Assembly: GCA_035545855.1 (NCBI GenBank)
Contig: DASZXK010000089.1
Location: 1-64,000, forward strand
DNA from: DASZVB01 sp035545855
Lineage (GTDB): Bacteria > Myxococcota_A > Polyangia > Polyangiales > Polyangiaceae
Direction of reading: 5' to 3'
Length of the DNA: 64,000 bases
Shown here piece by piece: positions 24,070 through 32,729 of this stretch; within the stretch, counting starts at the first letter, position 1; the number at the start of each line of letters is the position of its first letter. The position numbers and the translations under genes were made by a program. The notes below the pieces were generated by a model that saw only the letters and a list, made by a program, of their open reading frames with translations, made no database searches and was not told the DNA's origin.

Positions 24070-27000
24070 TCAGTGGGCTGCCGACGCCGTCGCTGCCGGA
24101 GAGGACTTCTCCAGCCGCTTCTGCTCGAGCTCCTGGAGGACGCGCCGGTATTCGATGGGGACGACCTTCACGAACTTGGTGAGCGTCGCTTCCCAGTTCG
24201 TGAGGAGCCGCTTCGCCTTCTCGCTCCGCGTCGCCTCGTGGTGCCGCTCGAGGAGCGCGGCGACGAACGAGGCGTCCTCCGCGCTGAGCCCTTCGAGCTC
24301 GACCATCTCCAGGTTGCAGCGCTTCTCGAACATGCCGTCTTCGTCCAGGACGTAGGCGAAGCCTCCGCTCATCCCGGCGGCGAAGTTCCGGCCCGTCTTG
24401 CCGATGATGACGGCGCGCCCGCCGGTCATGTACTCGCAGCCGTGGTCGCCGACGCCTTCGACGACCGCGACGGCGCCGCTGTTCCGGACGCAGAAGCGCT
24501 CTCCGGCCATGCCGTTGAAGAACGCGCTTCCGCCCGTGGCTCCGTAGAGGACGGTGTTTCCGACGATGATGTTCTCGTCCGCCTTGTACGTCGTGCCGAG
24601 CGGCGGACGGATGGCGAGGACGCCGCCGGACATGCCCTTGCCGACGTAGTCGTTTCCGTCGCCTGCCAGGGTGAACATCATGCCGTCCACCATCCAGGCG
24701 CCGAAGCTCTGGCCCGCGGTGCCGTCGAAGTGCACGCGGAGCGTCCCGTGCGGGAGGCCCTTCTTGCCGAAGCGGCGGCTGATTTCACCCGCGAGCTGCC
24801 CGCCCACGGTGCGGTGGACGTTCCGGATCGGCATCGTGAGCTCGGCGCGCGCGCCGGTCTCGAGCGTCTCCTTCGCGCGCTCGATGAGCTCCACGTCGAG
24901 CGATCGTTCGACGCCGTGATCCTGCTGGATCGTCTTGTGGACCTCGACGCCCGGCGCGCGATCGGCCGGCTTCAGCACGTCCGAGAAATCCAGGCGGGAC
25001 GCCTTCCAGTGTTTCACGTCCTTCCGGACGCGGAGCTTGTCGACCCGGCCGATCATCTCGTTCACGGTGCGGAAGCCGAGCTCCGCCATGTGCTTCCGCG
25101 CTTCCTCGGCGACGTAGAACATGAAGCGGATGACGTGCTCGGGCTGGCCCGTGAACTTCTTCCGGAGCTCCGGATCTTGCGTCGCGATGCCGACCGGGCA
25201 CGTGTTCAGGTGGCACTTCCGCATCAGGATGCAGCCGGACGCGACGAGCGGCGCCGTCGCGAAGCCGAACTCCTCCGCGCCGAGGAGCGCGGCGATGACG
25301 ACGTCCCGGCCCGTGCGGAGCTGGCCGTCCGCCTGGAGGACGGTGCGGCTCCGGAGGTCGTTCTTCACGAGCACCTGGTGCGTCTCGGCGAGCCCGAGCT
25401 CCCAGGGCACGCCCGCGTGCTTGATGCTCGTCTGCGGGGAGGCGCCCGTGCCGCCGTCGTGCCCGGAGATGAGAATCACGTCCGCGTGCGCCTTGGAGAC
25501 GCCGGCGGCGACCGTCCCGACGCCCGCCTCCGCGACGAGCTTCACGCTGATGCGCGCCCGTGGGTTCGCCATCTTCAGGTCGAAGATGAGCTGGGCGAGA
25601 TCTTCGATGCTGTAGATGTCGTGGTGCGGGGGAGGGGAGATGAGCGTCACTCCCGGCGTGGAATGGCGCGTCTTCGCGATGATCGCGTCCACCTTGTGGC
25701 CCGGGAGCTGGCCGCCTTCGCCGGGCTTCGCGCCCTGCGAGATCTTGATCTGGAGCTCGTCCGCGTTCACGAGATAGTGCGTCGTCACGCCGAACCGCGC
25801 GGACGCGACCTGCTTGATCGCGCTCCGGCGATCGTCGGCGAAGCGCTCTTCACGCTCGCCGCCCTCGCCGGTGTTGCTCCGCCCGCCGATGCGGTTCATC
25901 GCCTTGGCGAGGTTCTCGTGCGCCTCCGCGCTGATGGAGCCGAAGCTCATCGCGCCCGTCGCGAAGCGCTTCACGATGTCCGCCGCCGACTCCACCTGGT
26001 CGAGCGGGACGGGCGTGCTCGACGGCACGAACTCCCAGAGGCCGCGGAGCGTGATGGGCTCCTGAGACTGGTCGTTGATGAGCTTCGCGTATTCCTCGTA
26101 GCTCTTCACGTCCTCCATGCGGACCGCGCGCTGGAGAGCCGCGATGGTGCGCGGGTTCCACAGGTGGCGCTCGCCCTGGGCGCGGTAGTGGTAGTTGCCG
26201 CCCATCTCGAGGACGGCCGTCGGCTGCGTGCGCTTCGGGAACGCGCGCTCGTGCCGCATGAGCGATTCCTTCGCGATCACCTCGAGGTCGATGCCCGAGA
26301 TGCGCGAGGCCGTGCCCGTGAAGTAGCGCTCCACGAGCTCGGGGTTCAGGCCGATGGCCTCGAAGATCTGCGCGCCGCGGTAGCTCTGCAGCGTGCTGAT
26401 CCCCATCTTGCTCATGACCTTCAAGATGCCCTTGTTCAGGGCCTTGATGTACTTCTGCTGGGCGTACTGGGCGTCGGTGAGGCCGTACGTTCCCTGCCGC
26501 ACCATGTCGTCCAGCGTTTCGAGCGCGACGTAGGGGTTCACCGCGCCGGCGCCGAAGCCCGTGAGGAGGGCGAAGTGGTGCACTTCTCGTGCTTCGCCCG
26601 TCTCGACGATGATGCCGAGCTTGGTCCGCGTCCCGTTCCGGACGAGGTGGTGATGGACCGCGGCCGTCCCGAGGAGCGCCGGGATGGGGGCCATCTCCGC
26701 GTTCGCGCCGCGGTCGCTCAGGATGATGAAGCCGTGCTCGTTCTTCACGGCGACGGACGCGAGGCGGCAGAGCTCGTCCAGCCCGGCCTTGAGGCCCGCG
26801 CCGCCCGCGCTCGCCTTGAAGAGCATCGGGAGCGTCGGCGGCTTCCGCTGGTGCCGGATGCTCCCGTGACGGAGCTTCGAGAGGTCCTCGTTCGTGAGGA
26901 TCGGGTGGGGGAGCTCCAGCATCTGCGCCTGGTCGGGGAGCTCGAACAGGAGGTTCCCTTCCGCGCCGATGTACGTCTTCAAGCTCATCACGAGCTCTTC

Positions 27001-28599
27001 CCGGATCGAGTCGATCGCGGGGTTCGTGATCTGGGCGAAGTGCTGCTTGAAGTAGTTGTAGAGGAGCTGCGGCTCGTCCGAGAGGACCGCGAGCGGCGTG
27101 TCCGTCCCCATGGAACCGACGGCTTCCAGCCCCTTTTCTCCCATCGGCTGCATGAGGATGCGGAGATCCTCGAGCGTGTAGCCGAACATCTTCTGGCGAG
27201 TGACGAGCGGGAGCTTTTCCACGCTCGGCGGCGCGTCGTCGACGTCTTCCAGGTCCCCGAGGCTGATCTTGTTGTCCTTCAGCCACTTGCCGTACGGCTT
27301 CCGGGCGGCGAGCGAGCTCTTGATCTCCTCGTCTTCCACGATGCGGCCCTGGCCGAGATCCACCAGGAACATGCGCCCGGGCTCGAGGCGGCCCTTCTTC
27401 TCGATGTTCTCGGGGGCGATGTCCAGCACGCCCGTCTCCGAGCTCATCACGATGTGCCCGTCCTTCGTGACGAGGTACCGCGCCGGGCGAAGCCCGTTCC
27501 GGTCGAGGATCGCGCCGATGCTCTTGCCGTCGCTGAAGCAGAGGGCGGCGGGGCCGTCCCAGGGCTCCATCAGGCACGAGTGGTACTCGTAGAAATCCTT
27601 CTTGTTCTGAGGCATCTGGTCGTCGCTCTGCCAGGCCTCGGGAACGAGCATCATCATCACGTGCGGGAGGGATCGACCGGCGTGGACGAGCATGTCCACC
27701 ACGTTGTCGAGCATCGCGGAGTCGCTGCCGCCGGGGCTGATGATGGGGAGGATGTGGTGCGTGTCCTCGCCGAAGACGCGGCCGTCGAACACCTGCTCAC
27801 GCGCGCGCATCCACGCCGTGTTGCCGCGGAGGGTGTTGATCTCCCCGTTGTGGCAGAGCATGCGGAACGGCTGCGCGAGCTCCCACGTCGGGAACGTGTT
27901 GGTGCTGAAGCGCTGGTGCACCATCGCGATGGCCGAGACCATCGTCTCGTCCTCCAGGTCTCGATAGAACGCGGAGAGCTGCTCGGCGAGGAGGAGGCCC
28001 TTGTAGACGATCGTCTTGGACGAGAGGCTCGGGATGAAGAACCGATCGGCCTCCGAGAGCTCGCTCTCGCGCACGGTGCGCTCCGCCCACTTGCGGATGA
28101 CGTAGAGCTTCCGCTCGAACGTGGTGTGATCGAGCCCTGCCGATCCGACGATCACCTGCTTGATGACGGGCGCGCTCTGACGCGCCATCGGCCCGAGCGC
28201 CGTCTCGTCCACGGGGACCGTGCGCCAGCCGAGGAGCTTCTGCCCGGACGCGAGGATCTTGTCCTCGACGATCTGCTCGCAGATGCGCTGCTCGTGAGGG
28301 TCCCGCGGGAGGAACACGCAGCCCGCGCCGTACTCGTCCCGACCCGGTAGCTTGATGCCGAGCGCCTCGCACTCCTTCACGAAGAACTCGTGCGGCATCT
28401 GGATGAGGATGCCGGCGCCGTCGCCCGTCAGCGGGTCACAGCCGCACGCGCCGCGGTGCACGAGATTCAGCAGGATCTCGACGCCCTGACGCACGATGCG
28501 GTGCGACGCTTCGCCCTTGATGTTCGCCACGAAGCCCACCCCGCAGGCGTCGCGTTCGAACTCTGGATCATACAGACCGGATTTGCTCGGCAAACCCAT
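24070..28599 (-). CDS. gltB: Glutamate synthase large subunit
   Basis: A 1509-residue enzyme producing two glutamates from glutamine and 2-oxoglutarate. The class II amidotransferase nucleophile is Cys19 in DACGVGF, so an 18-residue propeptide must be removed. The central and FMN-binding synthase domains follow, with GKGEGGQLPGHKV-type loop (KPGEGGQLPGHKV) and HDGGTGASP. The 3Fe-4S cluster cysteines are in CILMRKCHLNTCPVGIA. The C-terminal beta-helix is Gly-rich (GGSAFFNGMAGERF). Length equals the family norm. A GAAGGAG ribosome site precedes the ATG. Operon with gltD. Confidence 0.98.
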   Translation of the reverse strand: MGLPSKSGLYDPEFERDACGVGFVANIKGEASHRIVRQGVEILLNLVHRGACGCDPLTGDGAGILIQMPHEFFVKECEALGIKLPGRDEYGAGCVFLPRDPHEQRICEQIVEDKILASGQKLLGWRTVPVDETALGPMARQSAPVIKQVIVGSAGLDHTTFERKLYVIRKWAERTVRESELSEADRFFIPSLSSKTIVYKGLLLAEQLSAFYRDLEDETMVSAIAMVHQRFSTNTFPTWELAQPFRMLCHNGEINTLRGNTAWMRAREQVFDGRVFGEDTHHILPIISPGGSDSAMLDNVVDMLVHAGRSLPHVMMMLVPEAWQSDDQMPQNKKDFYEYHSCLMEPWDGPAALCFSDGKSIGAILDRNGLRPARYLVTKDGHIVMSSETGVLDIAPENIEKKGRLEPGRMFLVDLGQGRIVEDEEIKSSLAARKPYGKWLKDNKISLGDLEDVDDAPPSVEKLPLVTRQKMFGYTLEDLRILMQPMGEKGLEAVGSMGTDTPLAVLSDEPQLLYNYFKQHFAQITNPAIDSIREELVMSLKTYIGAEGNLLFELPDQAQMLELPHPILTNEDLSKLRHGSIRHQRKPPTLPMLFKASAGGAGLKAGLDELCRLASVAVKNEHGFIILSDRGANAEMAPIPALLGTAAVHHHLVRNGTRTKLGIIVETGEAREVHHFALLTGFGAGAVNPYVALETLDDMVRQGTYGLTDAQYAQQKYIKALNKGILKVMSKMGISTLQSYRGAQIFEAIGLNPELVERYFTGTASRISGIDLEVIAKESLMRHERAFPKRTQPTAVLEMGGNYHYRAQGERHLWNPRTIAALQRAVRMEDVKSYEEYAKLINDQSQEPITLRGLWEFVPSSTPVPLDQVESAADIVKRFATGAMSFGSISAEAHENLAKAMNRIGGRSNTGEGGEREERFADDRRSAIKQVASARFGVTTHYLVNADELQIKISQGAKPGEGGQLPGHKVDAIIAKTRHSTPGVTLISPPPHHDIYSIEDLAQLIFDLKMANPRARISVKLVAEAGVGTVAAGVSKAHADVILISGHDGGTGASPQTSIKHAGVPWELGLAETHQVLVKNDLRSRTVLQADGQLRTGRDVVIAALLGAEEFGFATAPLVASGCILMRKCHLNTCPVGIATQDPELRKKFTGQPEHVIRFMFYVAEEARKHMAELGFRTVNEMIGRVDKLRVRKDVKHWKASRLDFSDVLKPADRAPGVEVHKTIQQDHGVERSLDVELIERAKETLETGARAELTMPIRNVHRTVGGQLAGEISRRFGKKGLPHGTLRVHFDGTAGQSFGAWMVDGMMFTLAGDGNDYVGKGMSGGVLAIRPPLGTTYKADENIIVGNTVLYGATGGSAFFNGMAGERFCVRNSGAVAVVEGVGDHGCEYMTGGRAVIIGKTGRNFAAGMSGGFAYVLDEDGMFEKRCNLEMVELEGLSAEDASFVAALLERHHEATRSEKAKRLLTNWEATLTKFVKVVPIEYRRVLQELEQKRLEKSSPAATASAAH

Positions 28600-28816
28600 G
28601 GGTGCGGGCTCCTTCGATGAGGCGCAAATTGGCAGGGGACACGCCTAGGCCGACGAGCCGGTGTGGCGCGTCGGCCGAGCCGGAGAGGGGCCTCCGGCGG
28701 GTAGGATTCTGTATGCGTGACGCGTTCGTCGCAAGTGGGATCTCGACGCAGCGCGTCCGAGTGACGCGCCCGACCGGCCGCCGGTCGCCGCGGTGTTCGA
28801 TCCGTGCACGCCCGGG

Positions 28817-29656
28817 CTAGGGGGCGGCCGGCTTGCAACAACGAAAGCCGATCTCGTAGCCCCAGTCCGACTCGTCGTGGAATCGCACCGTTGGGCGGCA
28901 CCGGTCGCGGACGGGGCCCCACCAGCCGCCCTTCAGACCCGACCGATGGGGATAGTCCGCGTCCGGCAGGTTCACCCACTCGTTCACGTTCCCGTTCATG
29001 TCGTAGGCGCCGAACGGGGAGACGCAGCGCTCGAACGCGCCGGACGGCTCCCGCTGATCCACGTGCGCGAAATCCCGCCGGCACTCGGGCGTCGCCATGC
29101 ACTCGTCCCACCGGGAGAGCACGTGCGGCCTCCTGAGGTAGGGGCGGTCGATCGAGCAAGCCGTCGCGTCGCGTTCGTAGCCGTTCACGTAGGGGAGCAT
29201 CGCCTCGCCCTCGCAGGCGAAGAGCCACTCGTGCTCGTCGCACAGGCGCTTGCCGACGCTCTCGCAGGAGGCCTTGGCCTGCGTGAAGTCCACGAGGACG
29301 CGCGGAAGCTCCCCGGCGCGGTTCGGCCACTCGTAGCGATCGATGCAGAACCGGAGGAGCGTCCGATCCTTCGAGACGCAGCGGCTCGGCTCGGCGAACT
29401 CGAGGCAGCGCTCGCTCTTCTCGGGATCCCCCTCGTACTCCGGGTCGTGCGCCTTGCACCGCTCCTCGGCGACCGGACAGAACAGCCCGGACACGAGGAC
29501 CATGTCCGCCGGGCACCCGGTCTCGTCGCGGACCGGGGCGGCGCTCGCGACGGGCTCGGCGAGCCGCGGCGTCGGGGGCTCCGGGCTCGGGGCGGGCGGA
29601 TCCGTGCAACCCGACACTCCGGCCAGGGTCAGCACCGCGAGGGCCCGGCGCACCAT
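28817..29656 (-). CDS. SUMF1/FGE-domain lipoprotein
   Basis: A 279-residue predicted lipoprotein (lipobox GVSGC, about Cys17) with a formylglycine-generating-enzyme-like (SUMF1, PF03781) domain. Typical segments are FCIDRYEWPN, GKRLCDEHEWLFAC, YDMNGNVNEWV, GLKGGWWGPV and GYEIGFRCC. Many bacterial members are not sulfatase activators but secreted proteins using the C-type-lectin-like fold, and the paired active-site cysteines of true FGE are not evident, so the enzymatic role is doubtful. Start ATG 29656. It diverges from the membrane protein gene at 29772. Confidence 0.85.
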   Translation of the reverse strand: MVRRALAVLTLAGVSGCTDPPAPSPEPPTPRLAEPVASAAPVRDETGCPADMVLVSGLFCPVAEERCKAHDPEYEGDPEKSERCLEFAEPSRCVSKDRTLLRFCIDRYEWPNRAGELPRVLVDFTQAKASCESVGKRLCDEHEWLFACEGEAMLPYVNGYERDATACSIDRPYLRRPHVLSRWDECMATPECRRDFAHVDQREPSGAFERCVSPFGAYDMNGNVNEWVNLPDADYPHRSGLKGGWWGPVRDRCRPTVRFHDESDWGYEIGFRCCKPAAP

Positions 29657-29771
29657 CTCCGCGGTGTACCCAGGTCGACGCCGGACCCGGAAGTTTTCGG
29701 CGACGAACGCCCCCGCGCCCCGGCGGCCGTGATTGCGACTTTCCGGGCAGGGCACTAGCGTCGCGGCCGCC

Positions 29772-31361
29772 GTGGGCGCTCCCGACTCCCCGAATCCCGC
29801 GCCGCGGACGCCGGGCGCCGTCACCCTGCTGGTCCTCCTCGGGTCGCTCGCTCTCGCCCTGTTCGCCTCCGTCGCGACGGGGCCCACCTTCGACGAGGAG
29901 CGCCGGGTCGCGGCCGCCCGCCACGCCATCGACCTCGCGCGGGCGTTCGGGCAGTTCGGGCCGAGCACGATGGTCTCGTCGAGCGCCCGGGGCGTCTACG
30001 ACGACCTCGCGCCGTTCGGGATCGTCCCGGGGCTGGTCTCCGGTTGGCTCGGCGAGGTCCTCCGCGCGGCCCACCTGCTCGACGGGCTCACCGCGGCTCG
30101 CTTCGGGTGGCTCCTCGTCGCGGGGCTCGCCCCGTTCGCGCTGTTCCTCCTCGTCGCCGAGAGCCGAGGGCCGCGCACGGGGTTCCTCGCGGCGGCGCTT
30201 CTCGTGTCGATGCCGCGGTTTTCCCACGCGCTCGGCGCCGCCCGGGAGCCGGCGATCGTGACGAGCGCGTGGCTCCTGGTCCTCGCCGCGTATCGCTGGT
30301 CGTTGCCGCCGTCGTTCGCCGCGCGGCGGGCCGGACTCAGGCGGCGCCACCGGCTCGCCGCCCTGCTGTTCTCCGTCGCCGTCGCGTTCGGCATGGCCGT
30401 CGATCTCGCGACGCTCTGGATCCTCCCCGTCGTGGTCGGTCACTACGCGGCGACCCATCGGCGTCTCGTGCGTCCGGCGCTCCGACGCGGCCGCGTGCCC
30501 TTGCCGTCCGGCTTCGTTTGGCTCCTCGTCCTGACGCCCGCGCTCATCGGCCTCTTCGTGCCGTCACTCTGGCGCGGCGGCGCGGTGAGCGGGGCGGAGT
30601 GGCTCTTCTCGCCGCTCACGCCGACGATCGAGCCGCTCCTCTACGGCGCTCCCGTCGTCGCGTACAAGGACGTGCCTTCGTCGTATGCGGTTCACTGGCT
30701 CCTCGTGACGACCCCGCTCTCGACCCTCCTGCTCTTCGTCGCCGGCGTCGTCGTCGCGGCGCGCGACGCTCTTCGCGTGAGGCGAGGCGACGCGAGACGA
30801 GACCCCGCGGCCCTCGTCGGCCTCTGTCTGTTCATGGTCGTCGCCGTCTCCGTCGGTCCGGCGCTCGCGCCGCGCGTCCTCACCCGCTTTCCCCCGCGGC
30901 TCGAGGCGGCCCTTCCGTTCGTCGCCGTCCTGGCGGCCCTCGCGCTCGATCGGGCCGCCACGCGACTCATCCGGGACGCTCGCGCCGCGGGGCGTGCGCT
31001 GATCCTCGCCGGTCTCGCGGCAGCGGCGTTCGGGCTCCGGGAGCTCCCGACGGCGGCGGCCTCCTTCAACCTGCTCGCGGGAGGCACGAAGGGCGCGGTC
31101 CGCGCGAAGGTGTTCACCATCGGAGACGGCAGCGAGGTGGCGCCCCTCGCGAAGGCGATCGACGCGCTCCACCTCGGCGGGATCGCGCCGCCGTCGGGCG
31201 ACGTGTCCCGCGCGTACTGGACTCTGCTCTCTCAGACCGGACGTCTCGCCACGCCGGTCGGGAGCGGTGTGGCTCTCACCGCGACGCGCGGTGAACGCAC
31301 GAACGCCGTCGCGACGGTGGTACGCGACGGCGTCGTGCTCTGGTCGCTCACCCGACGGTGA
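29772..31361 (+). CDS. Polytopic membrane protein, GT-C/ArnT-like glycosyltransferase fold
   Basis: About 529 residues with roughly ten membrane helices between residues 20 and 430 and a soluble C-terminus. After helix 1 the sequence TFDEERRVAAARHA places an acidic pair where GT-C enzymes (ArnT/PMT family, GT39) carry their catalytic DE motif in the first periplasmic loop. This suggests transfer of a sugar from a lipid carrier to an envelope acceptor. Identity outside this motif is hard to judge. Start: GTG 29772 gives a short hydrophilic leader; a TTG at 29733 is also in frame. Confidence 0.65.
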   Translation: MGAPDSPNPAPRTPGAVTLLVLLGSLALALFASVATGPTFDEERRVAAARHAIDLARAFGQFGPSTMVSSSARGVYDDLAPFGIVPGLVSGWLGEVLRAAHLLDGLTAARFGWLLVAGLAPFALFLLVAESRGPRTGFLAAALLVSMPRFSHALGAAREPAIVTSAWLLVLAAYRWSLPPSFAARRAGLRRRHRLAALLFSVAVAFGMAVDLATLWILPVVVGHYAATHRRLVRPALRRGRVPLPSGFVWLLVLTPALIGLFVPSLWRGGAVSGAEWLFSPLTPTIEPLLYGAPVVAYKDVPSSYAVHWLLVTTPLSTLLLFVAGVVVAARDALRVRRGDARRDPAALVGLCLFMVVAVSVGPALAPRVLTRFPPRLEAALPFVAVLAALALDRAATRLIRDARAAGRALILAGLAAAAFGLRELPTAAASFNLLAGGTKGAVRAKVFTIGDGSEVAPLAKAIDALHLGGIAPPSGDVSRAYWTLLSQTGRLATPVGSGVALTATRGERTNAVATVVRDGVVLWSLTRR

Positions 31362-31373
31362 GCGTCCACCCGC

Positions 31374-31949
31374 TCAGTGCGCGTTCAGCGCTTCGGAGCG
31401 GCTCCGGAGGCCCACGACCGCCTTCTCCGCGGCATAGGCGACCTCGCCCGAGACGAGCGAGCCCGGGACCGGGATCACGAAGTCCGGCACGATGAGGAGC
31501 TCGAGGTCGAGGGTCGTCGTGCTGTCGTCCACCCGGGAGAGGTGCCAGGTGGCGTCGAGCCGCTTCACGTTGCCCTTCAGCATGCGGCCGACGATCACTT
31601 CGTCGTCCCCGCTGCCCGTCTTCTTCGCGGCGTCGAAGCGAACGACCGCCCACACCTTCGCGGCACCCTTCAGGATCGGCACCTGGAGGTACACGTCCGT
31701 CTGATCGCCGTGACGGCCGACGACCTTCGCCTTCTCGAACTTGCTGATGTGTTCGGCGTACCGTCCGAAGTCCGTGACGACGGAGTGCACGACGCCGAGG
31801 GGCGCGTGAACCTGGGTCTTCGCCGCTCCCGCCTTGATGTCGCTGAACGGCGTCTGCACCTGGTAGCGCTGCGCGTCGCTCGAGGCGGACGCGACGGACG
31901 AGGAGAGCGCCAAGAGGAGCGAGCCGGTGAGGAGGAGCTTGCGGTTCAT
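31374..31949 (-). CDS. Exported SRPBCC-fold protein
   Basis: A 191-residue protein with a clear signal peptide (about residues 1-23, LLLTGSLLLALSSSVASA) followed by an SRPBCC/START-like domain. The pattern of a long beta-sheet with a C-terminal helix fits: IKAGAAKTQVHAPLGVVHSV at the start, HLSRVDDSTTTLDLELL in the sheet and YAAEKAVVGLRSRSEAL as the final helix. Such proteins bind hydrophobic ligands in the periplasm. A CCGTGCC/GGCACGG hairpin lies in its 5' region (about 31963-31983). It converges on the upstream glycosyltransferase-like gene with 12 bases between stops. Confidence 0.75.
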   Translation of the reverse strand: MNRKLLLTGSLLLALSSSVASASSDAQRYQVQTPFSDIKAGAAKTQVHAPLGVVHSVVTDFGRYAEHISKFEKAKVVGRHGDQTDVYLQVPILKGAAKVWAVVRFDAAKKTGSGDDEVIVGRMLKGNVKRLDATWHLSRVDDSTTTLDLELLIVPDFVIPVPGSLVSGEVAYAAEKAVVGLRSRSEALNAH

Positions 31950-32226
31950 GTGTGTTCGACTTCCCGTGCCAGGGTGGGCACGGTTCCAAGTAAGTGCAGC
32001 AAGCGTGCCGCCTGTCCCGACCCATACCGGACAGCGGACCGTTCTCCCAAAAGTGCAGCCAAACCCCTGAATACGCAAGCGGCGCTGGAACGATTTCCAG
32101 TGTCACCGAAGGGCGTCGGGGGCCACGAGCCAGTGTCACTCGTTCGGGAGAACGTCACCTGTGACGGGGTTTCACGCTCGCGCCGTCCCCGCGTCCGCCC
32201 GAAGCGGCGCCTGCCTCTCTCTCGCT

Positions 32227-32613
32227 TCAGGAGCTGGAAGGCCGCGCGGCCGAGGGAGCGTCGGGACCGTCCAGCGGGGCCATCGTGCAGGTTCCGGAGA
32301 ACTGCACGCCCTTGTCCATGAAGATCTCCGGGGAATGCAGGGTGCCGCTCACGATCGAGGGCACGTAGAGCTCGATGGACTGACGGGCACGGACGTTCGC
32401 CCGGACGACCCCGCCCTTGATGATCACGGTCGCGACGTCGATCTCGCCTTCCACGTCGGCGCCCTCACCGATGACGAGGACCTCGTCGCTCTGGATCTCG
32501 CCGCGGAACGTTCCGTCGATCCGCACGCGCCCCTCGAAGTGGAGCTTCCCCTCGAAGCGCGTCCCGTGGCCGAGAAGCGCGTTGATCTCCGTCGCGGGAA
32601 GGGGAGCCGCCAT
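32227..32613 (-). CDS. Bactofilin
   Basis: A 128-residue cytoskeletal protein. The central bactofilin (DUF583) domain of about residues 10-105 is a right-handed beta-helix with regular hydrophobic and Gly-spaced turns: LHFEGRVRIDGTFRGEI, VLVIGEGADVEGEI, VIIKGGVVRANV, IELYVPSIVSGTL. Short flexible tails flank it. Bactofilins polymerise without nucleotide and scaffold cell-shape or chromosome-organising complexes in myxobacteria. The ATG at 32613 is preceded by GGAAGGGGAG. It diverges from the outer-membrane protein gene at 32730. Confidence 0.93.
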   Translation of the reverse strand: MAAPLPATEINALLGHGTRFEGKLHFEGRVRIDGTFRGEIQSDEVLVIGEGADVEGEIDVATVIIKGGVVRANVRARQSIELYVPSIVSGTLHSPEIFMDKGVQFSGTCTMAPLDGPDAPSAARPSSS

Positions 32614-32729
32614 GGCGGCGGAGCCTACCTCAGGAACGAGCCGACGCGACGCCACGCACCCCCGGATTTTCGACCCGATTGGAAACTCCATCGCCCAACA
32701 GGACCGGTTTCGGGCGACAATCGGCCCCC

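Noticed and set aside
22813..28350. A very long open frame on the plus strand opposite gltB-gltD (also similar long frames opposite many other genes)
   Set aside because: It is the antisense shadow of gltBD in GC-rich DNA: arginine/leucine/glutamate-rich translation with no family motifs, while the minus strand encodes every gltBD motif.
31940..31990. A possible sigma-54 promoter (TGGCAC) upstream of the SRPBCC gene
   Set aside because: The TGGCAC is not followed at the right distance by the TTGC element needed.
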